A DNA stretch of 64,000 nucleotides from Cyrtodaria siliqua (GCA_037043455.1 JAWPHD010000133.1:1-64000), one strand, 5' to 3'; positions 11,181 through 22,510 are shown, numbered from the stretch's first letter. A program made the numbers and translations. The notes: generated by a model not told the origin, from the sequence alone.

Positions 11181-11735
11181 CTATTCACTTTAGAATTATT
11201 TTTTGTTAAGAATGTATTGTTATCAAGAAAGTCAAAACTCAATGAAGTAAATGGTTGAAAGCAGCTTTTTATAAAACTTTTCCCTTTTTTTGAGTTATTT
11301 TGCTCTGCTATTTTTTGAATAGTCTAGATAAAAAGCAACAAAACACTTAAGTGTTGTCTTCTAATATAACCCAAAAGCATTTACTTGTTTTAAAAGTGAA
11401 TAGATTGACAGGAGGAGATGAGATGAAAAAAGATATGCCATTAACAATTTAAGAATAGATAAATGTCAGTTAATTTAGGTTTGTCAGACTTATTTGTCAT
11501 AGTGATTGGGGAAATAACTTTAATGGACTGTTTAACATTATACTGCTGCTGACTTAATGGAAGACTTAATCCAGCGTAAAAATATATAAAAAAATTGGAC
11601 ATTGGTGTCAGAATTATGATATTCATGGCATTAAATGCCTTATTTTGTTTATCACATGACTAAAAGCCTAGGGGTGTAGTAAATAAATTCTATATTTTCG
11701 ATAATCCACTAGTGGTAAAGCTAGTACAACTATTT
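11181..11735. other. No feature seen
   Basis: A+T-rich spacer up to the TSD (tattt, 11731-11735) of the large element. Confidence 0.45.
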
Positions 11736-12238
11736 CACGCCTACTAAACAGTGTCTCCAGCTCGAAAAGGAGCAATCGTAAAATGAGACAAAGCAACATC
11801 CGAGCTAGAGACATCGTCAAGAAATGGCTGTCAAAATGTGAGTATGACCCATGTTTTAGCTATTTTTTATTGTTTTAAGACATGAACTGACAAATCGGAG
11901 AATGTCATGCTCCGTGTATAAGCCAGGAATGTCCGTAAAACCCACGATTTGTTCCATATAATGGCTTATCTTTGTTGTAGAACTTTTCTCCCGTGACCGG
12001 TAAGCTTGTTTACATGATAAATTTCGACATTCTTGTGTAGTTTAGTCCGAGTTCTACACATTAAACATATTGTAGCATCATATATTGGTCCAATATGATG
12101 ATAGAAACAAATTAGCACCACAAATACACAGGAAAAGTCATTACTCGGAGAGTTATGTTGATTTTTTTATAAGAGCTGGAGACAACATACGAGAGCGGGA
12201 GACAAAACAGGGAGCTAGAGTCGATGCAATACTATTGC
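11736..12238. repeat. Left terminal inverted repeat of the large element
   Basis: It is the near-identical inverse of the right arm. It contains exon 1 of the element's gene (ATG 11783) and ends near gggagctagagtcgatgca. It preserves the uninterrupted sequence cttaaaacaataaaaaatagc (as its complement, about 11863-11883), which is the empty site for the insertion in the right arm. Confidence 0.85.
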
Positions 12239-14300
12239 ATACCATAATAAAACTGTATTAAACCAATTTTAAAAATCAGAAACTATCAATACCCCCACCA
12301 TACTGTCAACCTTAATAGCTCAGTGTTGTATCAATTGAATTTTGTAAAAAAACAATCCCACCACTTGTGCTATTTCTTCAAGTTAATTTTTCCTTTGTCA
12401 GTATACTGTTTGATGTTTCATTCTTCATAAAATAGATATCTATTTAACCAACGGCCATATTAGAAGACAGTGCGTTTTATAAACTGTCTTAACTAAGGGC
12501 ACACTTTGTGCCGGAGCGTAAGTCCTGTTTATTGTTTTGCTATGCGACCTATCATAAAGATGATATAACGGGTGGCATCATGCAATTTAGAATCATTGGT
12601 AGTTGTAATGATGATTTAGTATACAACATTTATAACATAGCATATCCAAGTAAACTTGAAATGACACCGGTACATCATTTATAACATGGATAAAATGTAA
12701 ATAAATAGAGGTACATGTAATGTATTGAGTGATCGTTTATATATATTGAATACAATAACGAGTTTTCTAAAATGATTTTAAACGGGTAACATGCTAATAA
12801 ATACAATATTTGTACACTCAAAGTTATTGTTCTATTCATATTATAACTCTAAATGTCACACTATGAGGTAATTATAACTGACGTCTTAGTATATATAGCG
12901 CTATTAAATATATGGCATGGCGTCATTATCCGTCATATTACTCTTGCGTGTTTTACCCTCAAACGGTTTCAGCTATGGTATAAGTTTTGCTTACGTCACA
13001 CTAGAAACAGGATTGTGGACGAGTAATAACCATTTCAAACATCTTGCACTCGTAACTTTCTTGCCCTTGTACCTACTTTGAAAATTATTTTATATCGATG
13101 TTTTCAGATGACGATTTTTAAATGCAGACGACGAAAGTCATTGACACTTGCTCTGGGAAAGAAACGTTTACATCGAAAACAATCACTATTTAATTTGAAA
13201 GTCCAGTTAACTCTAGTACACCAGCGAAAACAACAAATAAAAGAAAACATATTCCAGGAAGTTCAGCCAAAAAAGTTAATAAATTGTCACGTAAGAATAC
13301 ATTATTTTCACCTATAAAAGCTTCGTGTTCTCGCAAAATATAAAAAAGATCATTACAATTTTCATTCGAAGATGTCGAATCTGAAACGGAAACGGAAAAT
13401 GAGACATTTTTATACTCTGTGGTTTCTTTTGATAGTGATAACTCGGAGAAAGAAACACATACTCAGATGGAATGTAATGAAAGCTTTTCAGAAAATGTCG
13501 TGAATGAGAATACATCTGTTTCGGATCTTTGGAATGATGTGTTACCAGTTTTGGAAGAGGGACACATTAAGTATGACTTCATTACGTTTCTGAAATTTAT
13601 AAAATCCGGAAGATTTCCTCTTGATAACGTGGCATTAATGCTGTTCCTAGATGTCATAAAATGGTTCAATTCTGAAGATGTACGAAGTGTAAGATATAAT
13701 AACAATACACTTAAGTTCTTTTTTGTTAGGGAAGAAGTTTTTCGGTGGTCGTTTTCTCCGGTTTATGTCGGGTCCTAAAAATGAAACTGATTTCATACGT
13801 GATAAAACATGTCTCTGTCCAAAGAACTCAAAGATGAATTTTGCCTGCCCAAGTGAGTCTGTTTTATCAAATTACAATCCACTAGGATATGATATCGCAT
13901 TTGAATGTCGACCAGGGGTCGTGAAACCAATGATTGACCTCGCTGCTAAAAACACTAACAGTGAAATGTCGTACGTGATTATGTTTGATGGTAAGAAAAT
14001 TAAAAGGGGAGCTGATACCGATCTTCTCGGTTTTGAAGACGAACCAATAGCAGAAAAACGGGAAACATTCAACAAGGATTTGAATATAATTGAACAGACA
14101 CTTGAACAACTTCAGACAATTAGTAATTTGATGGCGTAAGTTGGAAATATTTGGTATAAATTTAAATAAATACATCACATTCAATTCATTTATTGCTAAA
14201 GCGAACATATATACCGGGTGTATCGCTTCGTAGAAACCTACGATTAATTCGAATGTCACGATATCATCAATCTCTTTTGATGACAACCACCACTCCAAAT
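11783..14300 (+). pseudogene. Decayed spliced gene inside the large TIR element, unknown family
   Basis: Proposed exon 1 is 11783-11837 (MRQSNIRARDIVKKWLSK plus one base), ending at donor gtgagt. Proposed exon 2 is 13108-14135, opening after ttttcag, and the two phases join in frame. Exon 2 runs through an S/T/K-rich N-terminal part (ESPVNSSTPAKTTNKRKHIP), an acidic stretch (FEDVESETETENE), DLWNDVLPVLEEGHIKYDF, the block GKKFFGGRFLRFMSGPKN and IMFDGKKIKRG...DLLGFEDE, and a likely coiled segment EQTLEQLQTISNLM. It ends at donor gtaagt (14136). A possible exon 3 (14202-14300) lies between an aaag acceptor and another gtaagt. Exon 2 has three in-frame TAA codons and one frameshift at a T run near 13715, so the copy is broken. 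I do not recognise the family. By position it may be the element's own protein. Confidence 0.5.
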
Positions 14301-14326
14301 ACGTAAGTTTTAAGTAATACTACTAA

Positions 14327-14684
14327 ATGCACTGACTCTAGCTCCCTGTTTTGTCTCCAGCTCTCATATGTTGTCTCTAGCTCTTATAAAAAAAATCAGC
14401 ATAACTCTCCGAGTAATGACTTTTCCTGTGTATTTGTGGTGCTCATTTGTTTTTATCATCATATTGGACCAATATATGATGCTACAATATGTTTAATGTG
14501 TAGAACTCGGACTAAACAACACAAGAATGTCGAAATTTGCGATGTAAAAAGCTTACCGGTCACGGGAGAAATGTTCTACAACAAAGGTAAGCCATTATAT
14601 GGAACAAATCGTTGGTTTTACGGACGTTCCTGTCTTATAGCATGACATTCTCAGATTTGTCAGTTCATGTCTTAAAACAGTAAA
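14327..14684. repeat. Right TIR of the large element, inner part
   Basis: The inverse of left-arm 11877-12238. The open frame read forward here (about 14436-14645) is the antisense of the TIR and need not be coding. The arm resumes at 17073 after an inserted element. Confidence 0.8.
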
Positions 14685-17068
14685 CAAGAGGGCCATGATG
14701 GCCCTATATCGCTCACCTGAGTTAATTTGAACCAATACATGGCCCTAAAGCGATACCTGAGTACTGGCACATTATCGAACTTCTTCGAAATCTTATGGTC
14801 ATATACAATCTGTGCAAGTTTGGTTAAGATTGTTCAAGAAATGTGGGCTCTGTTGTGTATAACAACATTGATATAGACAGTTTAAGACACTGACAAAGTT
14901 TGGTAAAGATCAAATACAAAATGAAGGTGCTAGAGAGTAACACCTTGGGCAGAGCCAAATGTGACCCCAAGGCTACATGTAATATAAGAGAGCTGTGTAC
15001 TTTATGGTTTTAGAGAAGAAGATTTTTTAAGTTTTTTCCTATACAAGTCTATGTAAAACGTGACCCCTGGGGCTGGGCCAAATATGAACCCAGGGTCACC
15101 ATTTGAACAAACTTGGTAAAGGACCATAAGAGTATAGTAAATGCGAAATATTAAACCTCTGGCTCTTGTAGTTCCAGAGAAGAAGACTTTAATATGTTTC
15201 CTATATAAGTCTATGTAAAACTGTGACCCACGGAGTGGGATCAAATTTTACCCCAAGGTCACCATTTGAACAAACTTGGTAGAGGACCATAATCTAATAG
15301 TAAATGCAAAATATTAATCCTCTGGCTCTTGCAATTCCAGAGAAGAAGATTTTTTTCAGTTTTTCCCTATATAAGCCTATGAAAAAATGTGACCCCAGGG
15401 TCACCATTTGAACAAAATTTGTAGAGGACCATGAGCTTATAGTAAATGCAAAATATCAAACCTCTGGCTCTTGAAGTTTCCGAGAAGATTTTTTTTCCCC
15501 CTATATAAGTCTATGTAAAACTGTGACCCCCGGGGCGGGGACAAATTTGACCCCAGGGTCACCATTTGAACAAACTAAGTAGAGGACCATAAGCTGATGC
15601 TACATGTAATACATGAGAGCTTCGTGTCATGTGGTTCCAGAGAAGAAGATTTTTTCAGTTTTTCCCTATACAAGCCTATGTAAAACTGCGACCCCCAGGC
15701 GGGGCCAAATGTGACTCCTGGGTCACCATTTGAACAAACTTCGTAGAGAACCATAAGCTTATAGCAACTGCAAAATATTAAACCTCTGGCTCTTGCAGTT
15801 TCAGAGAAGATTTTTTAAGTGTTTCCCTATACATGTCTATATAAAACATGTGTCCCTTGGGGCGGGGCCAAATGTGACCCCAGGGTCACCATTTGAACAA
15901 ACTTGGTAAAGGACTATAAGCTTATAGTAAATGCAAAATATCAAACCTCTGGCTCTTGCAGTTTCCGAGAAGATTTTTAAAAAAAAAATCCTATATAAGT
16001 CTATGTAAAACTGTGACCCCCGGGGAGGGGACAAATTTGACCCCAGGGTCACCATTTGAACAAACTAAGTAGAGGACCATAAGCTGATGCTACATGTAAT
16101 ACATGAGACCTCTGTGCCTTGTGGTTTCAGAGAAGATTTTTTTTTCTCAGTTTTTCTCTATACAAGCCTATGTAAAACTGTGACGCTCGGGGCGGGGCCA
16201 AATGTGACCACTGGGTCACCATTTGAACAAACTTGGTAGAGGACCATAAGCTTATAGCATATGCAAAATATTAAACCTCTGGCTCTTGCAGTTTCAGAGA
16301 AGAAGATTTTTTAAGTTTTTGCCTATACATGTCTATGTAAAACATGTGACCCTCGGGGCGGGGCCAAATGTGACCCCGGGGTCACCATTTGAACAAACTT
16401 GGTAAAGGACCATAAGCTTATAGTAAATGCAAAACATCTAACCTCTGGCTCTTGCAGTTTCCGAGAAGAAGATTTTTAAAAAAAAAATCCTATATAAGTC
16501 TATGTAAAACTGTGACCCCCGGGGAGGGGACAAATTTGACCCAGGGTCACCATTTTAACAAACTTAGTAGAGGACCATAAGCTGATGCTACATGTAATAC
16601 ATGAGACCTCTGTGCCTTGTGGTTTCAGAGAAGAAGATTTTTAAAAGTTTTTTCCTATAGTGTATGTCTATATGAAAAACATGCAAAATCTCAATATACA
16701 AACTATGGACCCTCGGGGCATGGCCATTTTTGAACCCGGGGACTTCATTTGAACAAACTTGATAGTCTAGACGTTGGCGATCATTTTAAAAGAAAAACTG
16801 TTGAAATCTGTCCAGCTGTTCTTCAGAAGAAGATTTTATAAGGTTTCAACCATATATGGTAATGGCGGCCATCTTGGATGTCGCGGTGACCTAATTTTAA
16901 CAAATCTAAAAAGCATTCATCTAAGGATCATCCACGTGAAGTTTGGTCAAAATTGGCCACGCGGTTTCTGAGGAGAAGTCGTTTGAAGCAAAAGTTAACG
17001 CAGACGACGGACGACGGACGAAGAGTGATCCCAATAGCTCACCTTTGAGCCTTCGGCTCAGGTGAGCT
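14685..17068 (+). mobile_element. Pearl/HINE-like element with ~160 bp core repeats
   Basis: It starts caagagggccatgatggccc, with an immediate small palindrome and ctcacctgag just inside. It ends with a tgagc-cttcg-gctca hairpin, then ctcaggtgagct. Comparison with the undisturbed left TIR fixes the ends: the empty site has six A residues and the filled site has three before and five after. The start ctcacctgag and end ctcaggtgag are inverted. A tandem core, a hairpin near the 3' end and A-rich target choice match non-autonomous Helitron/Helentron-type (pearl, HINE) elements described in bivalves. The family assignment is from memory. Confidence 0.75.
15005..16690 (+). repeat. Core array of about ten ~160 bp units
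   Basis: Units share ccctatataagtctatgtaaaac, tgacccc.gggg, caccatttgaacaaact, ggaccataagctta and cctctggctcttgcagtttc-gagaagaa. The block ccatttgaacaaac recurs near 15100, 15263, 15402, 15562, 15727, 15889, 16050, 16218, 16386 and 16547, plus a diverged copy near 16747. A few units are short (about 140 bp). Confidence 0.85.
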
Positions 17069-17205
17069 AAAAATAGCTAAAACATGGGTCATACTCACAT
17101 TTTGACAGCCATTTCTTGACGATGTCTCTAGCTCGGATGTTGCTTTGTCTCATTTTACGATTGCTCTTTTTCGAGCTGGAGACACTGTTTAGTAGGCGTG
17201 TATTT

Positions 17206-17811
17206 GTGTTATTCATGATGAAAACAGCTCTTCTCTTTTTTCTTCAAAAAAAGTCGAGCTAAAAAGAATCTTACAATTATTGTGCACGTTTCACATCAAA
17301 CAAGGAAGTAACAAATGCCGCTGAGAAGGTTTTTTACAGGAATTCTAAATTTTTTAAATTATGCGCACACCTTCTGATCCTGCTTAAATGTTTGTGTAGT
17401 GATGGAAATCACTTTAATACTTTCAAAGTTACCGCTGAGACATGATTTTACTTCTTTGACCTCCAAATGTGACCTTGATTTTGCGTATGGACGTGTGCAT
17501 GTGCCACAGCTTCTTACTGTGATTAACATTTGTGTGAAGTTTCATAAAATTCTCATCAGCACTTTCAAAGTTATATGGCTGAGACATGACTGATTTGGAG
17601 GGACAGACGGCTGGACGAACGGATGGTGCGGCTATATGCCTCCCTTCTCTACTGATTAGAGATTAACATTCTGTCTGCCAAACGTCAGATCATATTATAT
17701 CTGGACAAGCTCGATATATGAAATAATTGGGAGTTCATTAAAATGCTGGCTTGGATCAGTGTGTGAAGATAATTTTTAATTTCAAACCAACACTTGAAAG
17801 GGTAACGGTTG
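17206..17811. repeat. Fragments of gacggacg/GAGCTAAAA-type repeats
   Basis: A small piece at 17217-17268 has both an aaacagctcttctc start and a gtcgagctaaaaag end, as if internally deleted. From about 17390 to 17640 a diverged two-unit repeat shares tttcaaagttatatggctgagacatga and ends gacagacggctggacgaacgg. No gene is seen. Confidence 0.45.
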
Positions 17812-17945
17812 GTTGAATGGTGTTTTACAGTCATTATCAGCACATTTTAAAGCTATATATGACAGTTGATTTTTTCGTGGTGGAGGCAGACCACCTGCAT
17901 TTTCCTGGGTAGAACCAGTACTGCATACCTCCTGCCAGCCGTACA
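17812..17945 (-). mobile_element. SINE-B fragment 1
   Basis: The minus-strand 3' part of a SINE family found four more times here (24.2, 24.8, 40.8, 49.6 kb). Shared blocks are ggtgttttacagtcatt, ggtggaggcagaccacc and cctgggtagaaccagtactg. The tRNA-like head is missing. Confidence 0.7.
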
Positions 17946-18640
17946 ATAAACATTTGCAGAGATTACAAAATAATGAAGACATAAACAGCAGCGCACAGGA
18001 TAACACATATTACTGTAGAATAAATGTCATCTTGAACAAAATAACAAAACAAAATGGAATTAAATTCAGTAAAAAATTTCACACGAAAATGAGAAATCAG
18101 AAAATATATTGTTTATCCGGACAACACTTTTCTCCCTGTTTTTTGCTTCACAAATGTCAATCCATATGTAGATAATATCTAATCAACAACAATCTATAAT
18201 CATACCATAAAATGACTGCCTAAAAACAAGTAAACCTTTATCAGCGCTGATGAGAACAGCAACAGCTATTTATTAGCCGCTAAATCAGAGAGTTTTGCGA
18301 CCATATTGTTCTCCATTGTTACCCATTGATGAGTGCTTTGAAGAACAAATTTCCATAAAAAATGCTACTTAATGATCGTCAATAATGATAACTTGGTAAA
18401 AATATTATAGGAATCAATTACGAAGTCACTACCAGATGCCAGTGTATAGTCCTATGGTTTATAGTTCATCTGTGTGTAAGGCACCCCACAGTGTGCACTA
18501 AATGTGCAATTCCAACCTCATATTGATTCTGTACAACACAGTTGGTGAAATGGTCTATGCATTGAATGATAACGTATGTATATAAACAGTTATGACATTA
18601 ATTTTGTCAAAACTTGGCTACCAGATAATCTGGCTTCAAC
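17946..18640. other. No feature seen
   Basis: A+T-rich sequence without a supportable feature. Confidence 0.4.
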
Positions 18641-18805
18641 CTGGAGGGCGAAATCGGCGATAACTTCGGTCAAAGCTTCCGAAAAAGCGATACCCACTTC
18701 GCCCTAATTTTCGGTCAGATCAAATAAAAAAAACGCTGTGCTCAAAGCTTTCGAAAAAGCGATATCCACTTCGCCCTACTTTTCGGCGTGATCAAATAAA
18801 CAAAC
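18641..18805 (+). repeat. ~72 bp direct duplication
   Basis: Two adjacent copies share tcaaagctt.cgaaaaagcgata, cccacttcgccct and gatcaaataaa. They are preceded by a related gggcgaaatcggcgata motif. Confidence 0.6.
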
Positions 18806-19811
18806 GTTGCCTATAATCAGTACCTACCAACAGATCAGAAGCTTCTGTCGTTAGCAATTACTTATTGTTTCACGAATAGCCTCCGGATGTTTACACAGTG
18901 CACTGATCATTGACACTTATCATGACATAACCGCGTGACAGTAATCGTAAATCACTGAATGACTGACGCATAATTAAAAAATTTCAGTGACTGGTTCATG
19001 TTATAAACGTGTGAAAATTGAGATACAGTCTGCAATATTTTTTGTTCTGGTTCTCTGTGCGCGTAATGAAAAAGAAAGTCAGCCGGGAACGTGAATTATT
19101 CACCCAGAAATGTGTCACATTGTTGTATTATGTAATTACAGACCGATTAATTTACACTAGTGAATGCTTGTGCAAACTTTCTTGATGGAATAATTGATAT
19201 ACCGCGTTGTCTTTGCTCAGTCAAAAGTAGGCATAGGGTGAGTTGGCAACCATTGTTGGTGATTTTGAATTAAAGAATGCATTTTCTTAAATGTTTGGTA
19301 AGACGGACCTTTTGTCATTAAAAACAAATTAAAGCATGAAAACAGTTCGTAATCGACGATATTTCAACTGAATTTTCGGCGATAATTTCCACCTGGGAAA
19401 GTGAGGTGTCATAGTACTCGTAGTTTGGATAGACACATAATATCGGACGGAGGAAAAGCATTTTTTTATTGTATACAATTGAATTAGTTTAACATCGGCA
19501 AAACTGTACATCGTTGTGTTTAGCTAATAAAAATGGGGGAAACAGAACACGTTTGATTACATGGGCCATATGGGGAATAAGCATCTTAAGAAGATGTAAA
19601 GTTTGAGAATCCTATTCACACCCTCCGTACAAATTGATAGAAAGATGAATGAATAAAGATACATGCAATATAGTTATATTAATTCTTCTATCAATCCTTT
19701 TTTCTTATATAGTATTTATGTGTAAAGAATGCCTGTGAATAAAACTATAAACACTTTTATTGCAAAACAGCATTTAGCTATAACTTCAATAATTAAAAGT
19801 TAAAAACCAAT
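18806..19811. other. No feature seen
   Basis: A+T-rich sequence with no recognised gene or repeat boundary. Confidence 0.4.
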
Positions 19812-20100
19812 GGGGTGTGTAACTGCTCATCAACACATTACAGGTTATTTAGAGATGAGGGAAAGGATACATAGGAATCCCGAAACTTGCCCTAACCTTA
19901 CTAAAAAATAGATACATATATGGTTCTTTAAAGCGATCAGAGGATTGACTTCGATATGTGAGACTGCCCGATTTACATCCCATCCAATGGACGAGGCTAA
20001 GGGAAAGCTAAGAAAAGCACAGTGGCACCGGTGGGGCTTGAACCCATGGTCCTACAGATTTCAAGCCGACCTTGTTATCCACTGGGCCACCACCAGCCCA
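19812..20100 (-). mobile_element. SINE-A copy 2, diverged, with tRNA-like head
   Basis: The minus strand reads a box A-like stretch (tggcccagtggataacaagg) and a box B (gggttcaagccc), followed by the same body as copy 1 but much more diverged. It lacks the long intact core. Its plus-strand start is near ctgctcatcaacacattacaggttattta. Confidence 0.75.
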
Positions 20101-20117
20101 CTATTAAATATGTACTA

Positions 20118-20646
20118 TTGTTTGGGGCGCTTGTTTCAGCCAAAAGTTTTTTTTGGACTTTTCAGACAAAATACATCTTGTACCTAAATAAGCTGTATAT
20201 CATTTTTAGTGGTAAAGAAAAATACTTTATTTTTCAAAATCCATTGAGAAATAAAAATGCTATGCCCGAAAGCTGTTTTTGAAGGGGCGTTTTCAATGTA
20301 AAATTCTGCTGCATGAAAAATTTGGAATATATTTTTTTATAGACTTTTTATCCGAAAATGGTTTTAATTTGTTGGATATTCGTAAATTAAGAAAACCTGA
20401 AAGTTTCATAGCAACATATGAAGCTACCAACAAGAATTTACATTGGAAAAGCCCCATCAAAAAATCATTTGGGCTGTAAAATATTTATTTCTCAACCAAT
20501 TTTCAAAACTAAGGTATTTTTATTTACCACTAAAAATACCAGTTCTACTGATATAAAATCTACCGATATAAAATTGATGAAGGTATTATTTAAATTGCTC
20601 AAGCTACTGAAGAAAAACCTTTGGCTGAAATAAGCGCCCCGAACAA
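20118..20646. mobile_element. TIR element with TA flanks (mariner-like layout)
   Basis: The ends ttgtttggggcgcttg and the inverse gcgccccgaacaa form TIRs of about 36 bp (the right tip differs at single bases), flanked by TA at 20116-20117 and 20647-20648. A second inner inverted pair (atttttagtggtaaa near 20199 and tttaccactaaaaat near 20523) lies inside. There is no transposase. The TA flank suggests Tc1/mariner but is weak because 2 bp is easily met by chance. Confidence 0.6.
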
Positions 20647-20676
20647 TAGGCACAAATAAGCCTATAATCCTTCTTA

Positions 20677-22010
20677 TGCCTCTCTCACACAGTGAAGAAT
20701 ATCCTTGGGAATATGAAAATTTGAAATTCGCCGAAAATAATAAGATTGGCCTGGAGAAATACTGAAAAAAGTGAGGCCTTATGAATGCTTCCGAAATTCT
20801 TACAAATCCTTGCGAATCCTTGCGAATCCTTGCGAATTTCTTACGAACCTAACGATTACTTAACAATCAATTTGCCGAATTTCTTGCGAATCCTTTGCGA
20901 ATGTTACGAATGCCATTGCGAATCTTGCGAATCTTGCGAATGCCTTACAAATGAAACGACTACACAACGCATGCTTGGCTAATTGCATATACCCATTGCC
21001 AATGTTTCTCTTTGTCACTTATTCGCCAGCCTCCGCTGAGTCAACTTCTTCTTCAGAAAGTCAAGTTTTAAGTTTGTTAACAACCAAGTGCTGAACTTCT
21101 GAAACAATTACACTGGCTTCCAGTTGAAGCTTAAGAGTCATGTTCAAAGTCCTAGTAATAGTCTTCCGTGTCATCAATGGTACAGCTCCAGTATATCTGA
21201 GGGAAATGTTTGTACCTACTCGAGGACGGTACAGACTGCGATCACAAAGTGACACTAACTTCAACATCCCTAGACGGCGAACAAAACTAGCAGAAAGATC
21301 TCTGGCCGTCGTTGGTCCCAAATGGTGGAACGATCTACCTAGTTATCTGAAAGCCATTCAGTCTGAAGCCAGCTTTAGATCAAAACTGAAAACACTTTTG
21401 TATAGTCAGTTTCATGAACAATGACTGTGCTTTTGTTAAATACAAAATAACTGCAATGATATAAAACAGCATTGATATATATATATATAGGTCTAAATCT
21501 TAAGTTCTAGAATCCTGTTTATATTTTGAATGTATATGTTTTATGTGTGTATATAATTATGTAGTATCATATACATGTACATGTGTAAAATATTTATTCT
21601 TTTTAACTAAATGTGTGTTATGTAATTGTGAAGCGCAATAGAATATTTTATAATTTTTGCGCTATATAAATGCCATGTATTTGTATTTGTTAAAAAGTCA
21701 AGTTTTTATCCTTCAGCATGCCCAGGGGCATGACGAATGCTAGCAAATCACTTCAAATGTCTTACGATCATTACAAATGCCTTGCCATCAATAAGAATTG
21801 CTTGTGATTGCTTACGAAAATGTTGCGAAAGCAATGAGAATATGCTTTCCTGGCGAATTTTAGGAGCATGTTCCTAATATTCGCAACACCCCATGAACGA
21901 CCGCGAATGCTTACAAACACCTATGAATATCTGGCGATCACCTTGTGATCATTGCGAATTGCATTCGTAAGCCCATTCCCCACCATATTCGCCTCTGTGT
22001 GAGAGCAGCA
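20677..22010. mobile_element. Second Harbinger-like element, TSD TTA, gcgaat-rich
   Basis: The left end TGCCTCTCTCACACAG and right end CTGTGTGAGAGCAGCA are inverted complements with a few mismatches. TTA flanks both (20674-20676, 22011-22013), as in PIF/Harbinger. The interior on both sides of a later LINE insertion is packed with degenerate tgcgaat/ttacgaat motifs (20785-20950, 21730-21970). No ORF of its own is present. Confidence 0.75.
21070..21693 (+). pseudogene. 5'-truncated CR1-like LINE, C-terminal ORF2 and 3' end
   Basis: It encodes LHWLPVE, then after small frameshifts FKVLVIVFRVINGTAPVYL and GPKWWNDLPSYLKAIQS near 21140-21424. This is the standard tail of CR1-like ORF2 proteins. 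A UTR ending gcgctatataaatgccatgtatttgtatttgt follows. The 13 bp repeat aaagtcaagtttt flanks it at 21057-21069 and 21694-21706, showing a retroposition event into the Harbinger-like element. Only the last ~120 codons remain, with at least two frame changes, so it is inactive. Confidence 0.85.
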
Positions 22011-22013
22011 TTA

Positions 22014-22339
22014 TGAACACAGGCATAAACCCTTTTAAAAACATTATTACAGGTATGACCATATTTATACTGTTCAAAACACTTCAAAGGGCTGGTAATT
22101 TTACTAATTTCTACCAAAAAATCTGTAATACAACATTCTCTGCCTTTTTATTTATTTTTGATGTGTTCCATAGATGGTAGAACTAACTACCTATTGTCTA
22201 ACAGAAATGAAATGTATGTATGGGGCTTAGTTGCAACAATCTTTCAGTCATATAGCCCATCACCCCGACATTTGCCGAGCGATCACGTATAATAACGAGT
22301 AGCTTTCTGATATAAATATATTTTTTTATTTCTAATTAG
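22014..22339. other. No feature seen
   Basis: A+T-rich spacer between the Harbinger-like element and FB2. Confidence 0.4.
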
Positions 22340-22510
22340 GAAATAATAAATATGTACCTGTGTTTTATCGGTGAATAAAATACAGTTTGGAGTTCGGATG
22401 CGTAGTAATTAAATCACTCGTGCTAATGCACTCGTGATTTAATTACTCGCATCCGAATGACTAACTGTATTTTATTCACCGATAAAATACAAGTACTTGT
22501 TTATTATTTC
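22340..22510. repeat. Foldback FB2: long hairpin with G.A module
   Basis: The arms gaaataataaa...gttttatcggtgaataaaatacag and their inverse pair almost throughout. The outer module GGAG (22389-22392) faces TGAC (22458-22461), giving tandem G.A mispairs. The innermost module is CTCG (22417-22420) facing CTCG (22431-22434), the complement of the CGAG/CGAG module in FB1 and FB3. The inner module is therefore a G.A pair only on the minus-strand hairpin. Confidence 0.75.

Larger units (their letters stand above)
11736..17200. mobile_element. Large TIR transposon with a split gene, 5 bp TSD
   Basis: The left tip CACGCCTACTAAACAGTG (11736) and the inverse tip at 17200 are flanked by perfect tattt repeats (11731-11735, 17201-17205). 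The inverted arms are about 500 bp: left 11736-12238, right 17200-17073 continuing at 14684-14327 because the right arm is split by a 2.38 kb insertion. Without that insertion the element is ~3.08 kb. The interior 12239-14326 holds most of a decayed intron-containing gene. A 5 bp TSD and a CAC start occur in Transib-like elements. The TSD is A+T-only and I see no recognisable transposase signature, so the superfamily is left open. Confidence 0.85.

Noticed and set aside
11736..11760. Assignment of the large element to Transib/RAG-like transposons from its CAC start and 5 bp TSD
   Set aside because: Two weak criteria only. The tip does not match a CACAGTG-type heptamer at the very end, the TSD is A+T-only, and no DDE transposase was recognised.
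13882..14298. 138-codon minus-strand ORF
   Set aside because: It is antisense to the better supported plus-strand exon 2 and continues across its splice donor; no family resemblance.
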